From: Euphorbia lathyris
Taxonomy: Eukaryota > Streptophyta > Magnoliopsida > Malpighiales > Euphorbiaceae
Direction: 5' to 3'
Assembly: GCF_963576675.1 (NCBI RefSeq)
Contig: NC_088915.1
Span: 41,507,501-41,571,500 of the forward strand
Length of the DNA: 64,000 nucleotides
The notes under the pieces are model-generated. The model saw nothing but the letters and a program-made list of their open reading frames with translations, had not been told where the DNA came from and did no database searches. Made by a program: the position numbers and the translations under genes. Shown here piece by piece: positions 11,383-21,326 of this stretch; position 1 is the first letter of the stretch, and the number at the start of each line of letters is the position of its first letter.

Positions 11383-12656
11383 TTAGTGACAGAAAACGTA
11401 GAATTACAGCAGCACTCCAAAACTTTCCAGATTTGTTCAAAAGCTTTAAATTAAATCTAATTCAATCGTTTTGGATCTCCGAACTACCAAAAATGGATCA
11501 TAGTCTATAACGGAGTTTCCTAAAACGACGTTTTTATTTTAAAACGTTATTCGGAAATATCTTTTCAAAACTTATAATTACAACGTTTTTAATACCCGAA
11601 CTACCTTTTAATCGGATCATGGTTCGTATTGGGATATTAAAACGAGGTTTTTTATTTTAAAACAAAACCGAATTTTTATTTAACACGGGATAAATAAATA
11701 CGAAGAATTAAATAAAACGCGATAAATAAATGAATAACTAAATAAATAAAATTATAACATAAAGATAAATAAAGAAAATAAAATAAATGAAATAAATAAA
11801 ACGAGTCTAGTCCTCGGATAATACCTCAAGTTCGGTATTGACGGTTGAAGTCGGTTGATTCTACGAATCGTGCTTTTCCGGTGTTTTTGTGTTTTTGGTA
11901 AAATTTTAACTTTTAGGAAATTTGGAATTTTTAGGAAAAAAAATGTTTTTTCCCAAAAAAAAGATTTTCTCTCTCTAAAAATGTTTAGAGTGAGAAGCTC
12001 CTCCCCAAAAAGTCCTCTTGAAATGCATGGGAGTCCGTGGACCCCTTGAGTTCATACTAGTTGATCTGGTTGTAACGCCGGTCGTTCGTGATGGTTCTGA
12101 CATGTTCTTTGTGTACCTTTAACCAAATGTTGGTAAAAAAGGTCCACGTTCACCGCACCAATGATAACTTGCTGAATCCGATTTGATGATCTCCGCCGGA
12201 GTTACCTGCAAAACAGAACCGGAGACGGGATCTCCGGGAAAACTCTCCGACGATCTAGTCAGTTCTTTGTATGAAGGTTGGTAATAATAGCATTACGGGG
12301 AAAAATGTGAACGTACCTCTCCCCTTTGGCCTTATGGCTTTTTATAAGTGTTCTTAAGTAACCGCCGAGGGCGGTTACTCCTTCCAGGCCACGTTCCGAG
12401 GGCGGTTACTCCTTTTTAGGCCATGTCCCTTTCGTGGCTTTCGTGGCAACAAACGTGGTATCATTTGTTCTGAGTGGGAGTTTTGATGCTCCATTTAGGA
12501 ATTCGGGGCAGTTACTTACTTCACCCGCTTCCTCTATTCGGGCTCTATTCGGGTCCCATCTGATCCTAGACCATGGGTCTAAGTATGGGATGGGCCCGTG
12601 TAATGAATTCGGCCCGGTTTGGCTTCGCGGGTCATCAATAGGCAAACGGATCCCCG

Positions 12657-13105
12657 GAACTTTGGGCGACGCCCGAAGAAAATTGGGCGTCGCCCAAAGT
12701 CAGTTGGGCGAATGCCCAAGCTAATTGGGCGAACGCCCAACTTATGTTGGGCGAACGCCCAACATTAGTTGGGCGAACGCCCAACATGGTTGGGCGAACG
12801 CCCAACTATTGTTGGGCGTACGCCCAACCAGCGTTGGGCGCGCGCGCCCAACTGACGTTGGGCGTTCGCCCGACAATCGTCGGGCGTCCGCCCAACGTCG
12901 CTAGGCGCTCGCCCAGCGGCCGTCGGGCGTGCACCCGCGCTGTCGGGCGTGCGCGCCCCACGGTCGTCGAGCGCACGCTCCGCGCTGCCGGGCATGCGCG
13001 CCCAACGGACGTCGAGCGTGCGCCCCGCGCTGCCGGGCGCGCGTCCAACTGTCATCGGACACGCGTCGGCTGCCGCTAGGCGCTCGCACCACGTCGCTGA
13101 GCACT
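12657..13105. repeat. Array of about 20 palindromic GGGCG/CGCCC units (left LTR)
   Basis: Units of 20-24 bases follow one another, each of the form GTTGGGCG-NN-CGCCCAAC, so every unit can fold on itself. The central pair varies (AA, TA, GC, TT, TC, CT). Towards the right end the units become more GC-rich and more degenerate. The right LTR has the same array with a different internal set of units. Confidence 0.88.
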
Positions 13106-13249
13106 CACAAGCCGTCCACTTGACGACCGCGACTCACATTAATTTTTCTTTTCTTATTATATATTTTTGTTTTAAAACTTCCGGAATCAACCGCTTCGAC
13201 CGTTTAGTTTACAGGTTTTCGTCACAGGTCCTCCGACTCGGTGTCTACA

Positions 13250-13272
13250 GTTGCCCCTACTTTCCTATTTTG
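13250..13272 (-). promoter_or_regulatory. Polypurine tract of the Tat element
   Basis: On the element strand this reads AAAATAGGAAAGTAGGGG followed by CAAC, next to the 3' LTR start. It would prime plus-strand synthesis. A GTAGGGGCAAC ending is what I recall of Tat/Ogre elements. Confidence 0.75.
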
Positions 13273-13486
13273 ACAGTGATGTGTGTGTTTTGAAAACGTT
13301 TTTTGTTAACGCAACACATGCAATGTAAAACATATAAAAGTAAGAGACACGTAAAGAGTAGGAGGAAGAATACCTGACCTTTGCGCTGCGCGTTCCGGCG
13401 TCGTTCTCGATCCTTTCTGTCCTTGCCTTTGAATCGGCCGCCGGCGGATGTTCTTCTTACAGACCCTAGCCTAAGTCGACTGCGGG

Positions 13487-13896
13487 TAAAAATGGCTCAA
13501 AAGCAACCTTGGTGCATGACCGCGAGTAAGATGGCTCAAAAGCGACCCTGGTCTACGACCCGGGGAGAAATGGCTCAAAAGCGACCCTGGTCTACGACCG
13601 GGGGGGAAGTGGCTCAAAAGCAACCCTGGTCCACGACCGCGGGTAAAATGGCTCAAAAGCAACCCTGGTCCATGACCACGGGTAAAAATGGCTCAAAAGC
13701 AACCCTGGTCCACGACTGCGGGTAAAATGGTTCAAAAGCGACCCCGGTTCACGACCGGGGTAAAATGGCTCAAAAGCAACCCTGGTCCACGACCGCGGGT
13801 AAAATGGCTCAAAAGCGACCCTAGTCTACGACTGTGGGTAAAATGGCTCAAAAGCAACCCTGGTCCACGACCGCGGGTAAAACGGCTCAAAAGCAA
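13487..13896 (+). repeat. 39-bp tandem repeat, about 10 copies, in the Tat 3' region
   Basis: Units of 38-40 bases share the core ATGGCTCAAAAGC(A/G)ACCC followed by GGTCCACGACC. They lie between the polypurine tract and the promoter of the PMD gene. Tandem arrays in this 3' region are a known habit of Tat/Ogre elements and a source of satellites. Several small ORFs can be read through the repeats on both strands; I treat them as by-products. Confidence 0.9.
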
Positions 13897-14257
13897 AGGT
13901 TCTTTCTGACAATTCTGAATTCTTTTAAAACACCGTTGTCTGTATTTTCTCACTGGAGCTAGTGTCTTGGAGGTTTGAATGGTTCGATAGGAACGTCTTT
14001 TTAGTCCGGAATGATTCAAACTAACAATTATTTTTCTGTTGACTGTCGTTTGTATTTTGACTGGTGCCGCTGTTCTGTAAAAATCGGATGTCGTCTGGAG
14101 TTCCATCTTGATATTATCGGTCACTGTTTGACAGAAATGCAGGCTGAAACGGACTGCAAATCGGAGGTCTGTGCACCTGGTAAATAATTATTTACGTTTT
14201 ACCTTTATGTCACATCGTACCTTTTTCACTATTTACGGGAATGTCATTCCCCTTTTC
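13897..14257. other. Noncoding segment between repeat array and PMD promoter
   Basis: No coding sequence or repeat recognised. AT-rich and unremarkable. Confidence 0.5.
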
Positions 14258-14264
14258 TATATAA
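14258..14264 (+). promoter_or_regulatory. TATA box of the antisense PMD gene
   Basis: CTATATAAGG starts 86 bases before the ATG of the PMD gene and is followed by a pyrimidine-rich CTCTCT stretch at about 14294-14320, as in many plant 5' leaders. It lies on the plus strand, opposite to the retrotransposon's own direction. Confidence 0.6.
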
Positions 14265-14343
14265 GGTGGTGGGGTTTCATTTCAACCCCACACCTTCTCT
14301 CTCTTCTCTCTCTCTCTAACTTTTGATTTGGATTATTCTCGGG

Positions 14344-17300
14344 ATGGATTTGGATCAACATGATGGCATGGAGGAGGGTTTTGTGAACCTTACTACAGTG
14401 GACCCTTTTCAGGACCCCCCATCTCATCTGAGCCGGACCCGCTGTAACCAGGTAAGTACTTTCTTACTTCCTCGTCTTTTGACTAAATTTCTAGGCTTTA
14501 GTATCCCTACCTTGAACATGATTTGCATGCTAACCCCTAGGTTGCCTTAGAAGACCTTAGTTAGAAAACATGAATTTCTTTGCTTGCAAGTAACACTTTA
14601 TTTGTCTTTTTGGAAGAATGCGAACTATATGCATGTGAATAGTAAACATACGAGCAATGCATGCCAACAGTAAAAACGTGAATAGTGAAAACGTGAATAG
14701 TGCACGTGAATAATGAAAACGTGGATAATGCACGTGAATAGTAAAAACGTGAATAGTGCATGTGAATAGTAAAAACGTGAATAGTGCACGTGAATAGTAA
14801 AACTCGAATAATGCACGTGAATAGTGAAAACTTGACTAATGCACGTGAATAGTAAAAACGTGAATGGTGTATGTGAATAGTAAAAACTTGACTAATGCAC
14901 GTGAATAGTAAAAACTCGAATAATGCACGTGAATAGTGAAAACTTGACTAATGCACGTGAATAGTAAAAACTTGACTAATGCACGTGAATAGTAAAAACT
15001 CGAATAACGCACGTGAATAGTGAAAACTTGACTAATGCACATGAATAGTAACAACTTGAATAATTCTCTTTTCCAATGCGGACGAGAGAAGATCAAAGAA
15101 TAATGAATTAATCAAATCCTATGCAAACAACCCTAAGGAAGAGATTTCACAAAATGACGGTCCAAATTGACAAGATGTTTCTAGGTTAGATTTGACCGAA
15201 AGAATAGCTAGATTAACGTGCTTTCATCAGATGCCAGCCTAGGAACAACATTTAAACTTACCTGTTCCGTTCTTTCCAGTTCATCGACATTTCCGGGACT
15301 ACGGCAGATATTCATGTGTGGTATTCCATGCTAGGCGCCGCGGCGAGAGCCCGTGTGCGAGAGTTGGGCTTTGAGCCCTTTATTTTAGCGCTGCCCCGCG
15401 CCAATGGGGTGTGCGACCGTTTTGGCCTACGGGCCTTATGCGAGAGATGGGTTGACTCGACCCATACCTTCCATCTCTCATTCGGGGAGATGACGATCTC
15501 ACCTCGCGACTTCTCTTTACTGACCGGGCTGCGGGGGAGTGGTACTCCGGTTCCCTTCTCCTTTGATACGATGCGTCCACGGGTCGACCGTGCTAGGTTG
15601 GCCGCTTTGATCGGGCCGGGAGTTTACACGGGTGTCAAATCCACCCCGGCGAAGTTCATCACTACCTCGAGGCTTTTGAGTCGTAGGGACTTTTGTGGGA
15701 CAGACGACACTGATCTGGCTGTCCGCAGCTTCCTGATATATGCTTTAGGCGAGACGATCTTCCGCACCAAGAGCGGGACCATACATGCGGGTCTTATTCA
15801 GGCCTTCAGTGATTTGGACGCGGTGGCGTCTTACGATTGGGCAGGAGCGGGTCTAGCTTACCTGTACAAGTTTCTGGATTTGACTTGCCGGAAGCGCAAG
15901 GACTTCGGCGGTTACACTTTTGCTCTTCTGGTACGTGGTTCATCCTTAATCTACTCCTTTTATCTTCTTCGCGCCTTCTGTTCATAACCTTTGTTATTAC
16001 ACTCAGGTTTGGGCCTACGAGAGGCGGATTCTTCCCAGCGAGCGTCGGCGCAGGCCACGGGTAGTGACGCCCCCAGTTATGGCTCGGTGGAGCGAGTTCG
16101 GTCTAGGTACCGGGGAGAGGCAGACGGTGGCGCAGCTCCTAGATTGGATTGATTCACGGACCTTGGGGAAGGTAAATATCTTCTAATCGCGCTAGATTTT
16201 TGTTTGATCAGACCTGACTTTTTCTTTGTGCTTTCAGATTAGATTCAGGTGGGACGACCTTGACTTCGGTCCCGATTACGCGTACGTCACCCTGATCCAG
16301 GAGCAGCAGAGCGTGCTTACCGGCCCTTGCGTACGGGCATGGTACTTGGGCGATCGGGGCATCACCGGGGTTAGCGCCTCGCATTGGACACCAAGCGAGA
16401 TCCCCGTCTCCATGTTTGCGGTGCGGACTATGCCCTTATCGGTCATTCGTCGGGATTTGACTCGTTGCTTTGCTGGTAGAGATGTATGGGTTCATATCGG
16501 GGGCCGCGTCCCCTATTTATCGACCTTATTGAGCGCGAGGGATGCCCCAGCGGTGGCGATGGAGGTGGACCCCGTGGCGGATGTGTTTTCGGGGGAGGCT
16601 GTTGCTGCGGTCTTCGGTCAGGAGGCGGTTCCGGTGAGTGTTTCGGCCTATTTATTTTTTATTCACGAGATAGTTAGTGGTATTTACTGTGCCTTTGCTT
16701 GCAGGAGGGTTCGTGGAGGAGTGCCCACATGTCAGATTTCTTCGATGATGCCCGTGCTCAGGCGTCTACGAGCAAGCCGCCCTATTATGTCGGCGAGTCC
16801 TCCGGCGCCGCCCGACAAGAGAGGTCCCCTCTAGGCGTACCCGTCCCTGACTTTGGGAGGGATTTCGTGACCGTTTGCTATGATGAGTCCAGAGTGGCCT
16901 ATGCTGGTGTCGAGATGGCTCCTCTTGTCTTTACGTCGAGGATACCGTTTGATCCCTCAGACGCTCTCCAGACTTCGAGGGAGACTTGCACTGATTATGT
17001 GGGGCTGTCTGGTTACCTCCGAGATCGACTCAGCTTGCGCTGTGCTGACCATCTGGTAAGTATCCTCATTTTATTTTAGTGTAGTGGAATGTATGCATAT
17101 ATGTATGTATGATTTCTATTCTTGCCAGTATTTCTTCTTTCTTTTTTTATATCTGTTTTTTTTATTCAGAGTGATCTTCACACACATGAGCGGAGACGGA
17201 GCGAGTCGGTGCGGGAGGCCGATGCCAGGGTTGGCCAGGTCTACCGGGAGAGGAACGACTACTGGTCAGGGGTGATGCGAACAGAGACCGAGGGACGTCT

Positions 17301-17466
17301 TGCCGTTGAGGAGAGGGTACGGGAGGAGACTACAGGACGCCTCGCCGCTGAGGAGAGAGTGCGAGTCGCCGAGGAGAGGCTTCGAGTCGCTGAGGAGACC
17401 CTATCTGCAAAGCGGGCGTCGCATCTGAGGGACTTTGAGGCCCACTGGGATTTCCCTCCTTATTAG
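14344..17466 (+). CDS. Spliced plant mobile domain (PMD) protein gene inside the Tat element
   Basis: Six exons can be placed with GT...AG borders, all in phase 0: 14344-14451, 15280-15930, 16007-16171, 16238-16633, 16705-17055 and 17170-17466, for about 655 residues with no internal stop. Exons 2-4 read as a plant mobile domain (aminotransferase-like in older annotation), with HTFHLSFGEMTISPRDFSLL followed by LTGLRG, and later VWAYERRILP and MARW. Exon 6 is a charged heptad-rich tail (repeated EERVR/AEERLR) likely to form a coiled coil. PMD proteins occur as host silencing factors (MAIN/MAIL group) and inside transposons; the function of this copy is unknown. Exons are more GC-rich than the neighbouring pol. 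The gene is convergent with pol, 456 bases away. Splice sites are by eye; intactness in a transposon is notable. Confidence 0.82.
14630..15065 (+). repeat. 28-bp minisatellite inside PMD intron 1
   Basis: About 15 units with the core GTGAATAGTAAAAAC followed by TTGACTAATGCAC or close variants. The first units are less regular. The array sits wholly inside the first intron (14452-15279), so copy number can vary without touching the protein. Confidence 0.85.
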
Positions 17467-17922
17467 GCTTATCATGTATAGCTTCGTAGCTTTTATTAGA
17501 ATTACCCCGATGTATAGCTTGTGTATAGGGAGTGGGGTAGATAGTACGTAGGCTTTTTATTGTGAAAAGAAAGGTAAGAAATGTATAACTCATGATTCAT
17601 ATTACCATGCATTCAGTAGATTATAACGATTCCAATCATTCTCTTCAAATATACTCATGCCTTTATTTATTTACAAACAACAGAAATACTTAGCCTCTTA
17701 TACATTATTTTTATAATTGCTCAAGATATAACTACCGTTACCAGGACCTGCCTTTTTTTTCGGTTTTCAGATCCCAGCGATTTTTCATCTCTCCTTTTAC
17801 TATCCCGGAATTTTCAAATGAGTGCCCTTTCGGGTTTTCACCCATTGGGATGTCCCTTATTGTTGCATAGGCCGCCCTTTGCGGGTTTTTGACCTATCGG
17901 GAATTTTTCTTTTTTTTTTTTT
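17467..17922. other. Intergenic segment between the convergent PMD and pol genes
   Basis: AT-rich sequence probably holding both 3' ends. A motif GCCCTTT followed by GGGTTTT and ACC.ATNGGGA occurs twice, near 17824 and 17872. No coding sequence seen. Confidence 0.5.
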
Positions 17923-20900
17923 TTACGAAAAGTATTTCTTAAGCCTATCCAGATTGGTAGGTTCGGAGAACTCCATGTCGTCCATAGTAGTTAACTTCAC
18001 GCTCCTTTGCTTAGTATCTTCTTCACGAAGAACGGCCCTTCCCAGTTTGGCCTAAACTTGCCCCTCGGGTCGGTGTGCGTCACACGGATCTGTTTTAGCA
18101 CCATATCCCCTTCTTTGATAGGGCTGGCCTTCACCTTTTTATTGAAGGCTCGGGCCATCCTTCGTTGATATAACTGCACATGGTAAAGGGCCTTCATCCT
18201 TTTCTCGTCCACCAATGCTAACTGTTCATACCGCTTCTTCACCCATTCCGTCTCGGGAATCTCTGCTTCTACTACGATTCTCAACGATTGCTTTTCAACC
18301 TCAATCGGGAGAACGACTTCTGCACCGTATACCAAGGAGAACGGCGTTGCCCCAGTTGACGTTCTAACTGTCGTGCGATAAGCCCATAAAGCGAGCGGAA
18401 GCTGTTCGTGCCAGTTCCGATGCGATTCTACTGTCTTTACGAGAATCCTTTTAAGGTTCTTATTAGCTGCCTCAACTGCGCCATTAGCTTGCGGACGATA
18501 CGGAGAAGACCTATGATGTTCAATACCGTACTCTCGGAATAGACTTTTCACTTCTTCTTGAAACTGGACCCCATTATCCATGATCATATGATGAGGCACT
18601 CCGAACCTGGTGATCAAGTGCTTTTCAATGAACTTCCTCATCTGTTTAGACCCTAACTTGCTGAATGATTCTGCCTCCACCCACTTGGTGAAATAATCAA
18701 TAGCGACTGCAATGAATTTGTGCCCGTTTGAAGCATTAGGCATCACCTCTCCGATAATATCAATGCCCCAAGCCGCAAACGGCCAAATGGGTGCTAATAC
18801 GTGCAATTCCATAGCTGGTAAATGATTATAATCTCCGTGGATTTGACAATCATGGCATTTCTTCGCATATTCGTTACAATCTCTTTCCATAGTGAGCCAA
18901 TAGAAGCCTTGCCTTATGATTTTCTTTGCTAATACTGCTCCTCCTATATGGGCCCCACAAATTCCTGAGTGTACTGACTCCATTGCCTCCCGGGCTTCTC
19001 CTGCATCCAAGCACCTCAGTTGTAAACCATCGGTGTGCCTTTTGTAAAGCAAGTCGTTGTGGATGACGAACTGCTGTGCTAACCTTCTAATCACAGCCTG
19101 ATCTCTAAGTTCTGATTCTGCCGGGTAGGTTCCACTCTTCATGAAGTTTACGATATCGAAATACCAAGGTTTTTCATCTGCCCCTAATAGCATTACGTCT
19201 TCGTAGCACGGTTTGTGAGATCTCTTCAATACCAAAGGCTTCGAGGCCAGGTTCCGAGGGTTGTCCCAAACTGACACCAAAGTGGCCAAAGCATCCGCTG
19301 CCTGGTTCTGTGCCCGAGGAATATGATAAAAACGACATTCATTGAATCTTAGTGCCAATCCCTCCAACTGGTCTAGGTATAGACGCAACCTTTCTTCCCT
19401 CACTTCCCAGTTTCCTTGTGCCTGTTCGATGATTAGCTTTGAGTCGCCCCAGATTTCGACATATGATGCTCCTAGTGCTGCTAATGACTCCAACCCATAG
19501 ATGCACGCTTCATATTCGGCCATATTATTGGTGAGAGGGAAGGATAGCTTCTTTTCCATCGGGATTCTTTCTCCCTCTCGTGAGATAAGTAGCACTCCTA
19601 CTCCGACCCTATTCGAATTAACTGCTCCATCGAAGAACATTTTCCATGGTATGACTTCTATTGCGTTCAAGTGCTCATCGGGGAAATCATAGTTTATCTC
19701 TTCCTCTTCTGCGTTCAGAGGTTGGTTGGCCAGAAATTCTGCTACGGCCCTCCCCTTGATAACCTTCTTCGTTACATATTCAATATCAAACTCGGACAAA
19801 AGCAATAACCATCGGGCTAGCTTCCCTGTTAAAGACGGAGTTCGGTACAGATACTTCACGGGATCCATTTGGGAAATAATGATCACTTTGTAAGATTGAA
19901 AATAGTGTTGTAGTTTCTTTGTTAGCCATACTACTGACACGCACGTCTTTTCGATCATATTATACTTAAGCTCGTACTCCAGGAACTTCTTACTCAGATA
20001 ATATACCGCGTGCTCCATGCCCGTGTCCCCTTCTTGGGCCAACATTGCCCCAATAGATCGCTCCTCGATCGCCACATAGAGGAGAAGCGGTTTTCCCAGT
20101 TTAGGCGGTCTCAGAACTGGCGGATTAGACAAATAGTTCCGAACACTCTCTAATGCTTGCTGGCACTTATCATTCCAAACCGTGGGTTGATCTTTCCGTA
20201 GCAGCTTAAAGATCGGCTCGCAGATCGCAGTGAGTCGTGCTATGAACCGACTGATATACTGAACCTGTCCCAGAAATCCTCTCACTTCTTTCTCATTCTT
20301 TGGTGCCGGCATTTCCCGTATGGCCTTCACTTTATCGGGATCTACCTCGATTCCCTTGTTACTGATCACATAGCCTAAGATTTTCCCCGATGAAACGCCA
20401 AAGAAGCACTTCTTCGGGTTTAACCTCAGCTTGAATTCTGCAATTCGGGCCAAAAACTTCTCGAGTGCAGCGAAATGCCCCTCTCTTGTCTCCAACTTGA
20501 CCATCATGTCATCCACATAAACTTCTACCTCTTTGTGTATCATATCATGGAACAGTGCCGTAGCCATTCGCTGGTAAGTTGCCCCGGAATTTTTCAAACC
20601 AAACGGCATCACCCTATAGCAGTATGTTCCCCACTCAGTTGTGAACGAGGTTTTTGCTTTGTGCTTCTCAGCCATCTGAACTTGCATGTAGCCCATGAAA
20701 CCATCCACATTTGTGTGTAAGACGCTTGATGCTGCACTGTCGATCAATACGTCAATATGAGGCAACGTGAATTCATCTTTGGGGCACGCCTTGTTAAGAT
20801 CTCTATAATCGACGCACATTCTCACTTTGCCGTCCTTCTTTGCGATGGGCACTACATTTGCGACCCAAGGGGGATAGTCGATTACTTCGATGAACCCTGC

Positions 20901-21317
20901 TTCTAACTGCTTCTTCACTTCCTCTCTGATCTTATCTGCCCATTCCGGTCTCATGCGTCGGAGTTTCTGTTTCACGGGCTTAGCATCGGAGTACGTTGGA
21001 ATACGGTGAGTCACGATTGATCGATCGATTCCTGGCATGTCTTCGTATGTCCAAGCAAACACTATTTCGTATTTTTTAATTATTCTCTCAAATTCTTTCA
21101 TCTCTTCAATAGTTAATTCTTGAGCAATTTGTATAAGTTTAGGATTTTCATCCGTGCCAAGATTTAAAGTTGACATTTCCATTGAATTGATTTCAAATGT
21201 AGGCATGTTATATGAATGAGAATGCATGGAATGATCAGAATCAACATCAAGCAAGTAAGCAAAATCAGAATTCATTTCATTGATAGTATTGGTGAGTACA
21301 TCATCAGATTCAAACAA
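17923..21317 (-). CDS. Tat element pol: RT, RNase H, archaeal-type RNase H, integrase
   Basis: An uninterrupted 1106-codon frame runs from 21317 to 17997. It shows RT (VRMCVDYRDLNKA near residue 166, YVDD near 267), a degenerate first RNase H (near 410-480), a second archaeal-type RNase H typical of Tat/Ogre (D of MFFDGA near 564, E of MAEYEA near 602, D of GDSK near 625), then integrase with an HHCC zinc finger (near 783-824) and catalytic D, D, E near 853, 915 and 949. A one-base loss near 17998 ends the frame early; the usual C-terminal stretch (ending DRLKKYFS) follows in another frame to 17923. A TAG at 21324-21326 separates it from the upstream gag frame. The whole catalytic set looks intact. 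No protease domain is present at its N-terminus. Confidence 0.93.
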
Positions 21318-21326
21318 AGTGGTAAT

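Larger units (their letters stand above)
9821..13249 (-). repeat. 3' LTR of the Tat element (3.43 kb)
   Basis: Runs from TGTTAGACGAGG to GTGTCTACA as read on the plus strand. Much of it (about 10140-11850) is AT-rich noncoding. It holds a 39-base hairpin at 11344-11382, a segment at about 12035-12650 that is missing from the other LTR, and the GGGCG/CGCCC array at 12657-13105. On the element's own strand a TATAAAAAG box lies at about 12343-12352, downstream of the array. I see no credible coding sequence in it. Confidence 0.93.

Noticed and set aside
12744..13123. Several overlapping frames on both strands in the GGGCG/CGCCC arrays (also 34195-34630)
   Set aside because: All six frames stay open through a GC-rich palindromic repeat; the proteins are repeats of R, P, A and G with no domain.
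13487..13896. CRISPR-like regularly repeated sequence (also 14630-15065 and 55944-56415)
   Set aside because: The units are contiguous tandem repeats or motif pairs in retrotransposons; there are no unique spacers of constant length, no cas genes, and the DNA is plant nuclear.
14561..15096. Minus-strand frames with repeated YSRF/TIHV residues
   Set aside because: They are translations of the 28-bp minisatellite on the strand opposite to the PMD intron.
14344..17466. PMD gene as an ordinary host gene split by or next to the transposon
   Set aside because: It lies well inside the Tat element, between pol and the polypurine tract, with both LTRs and the target duplication intact around it, so it travels with the element.
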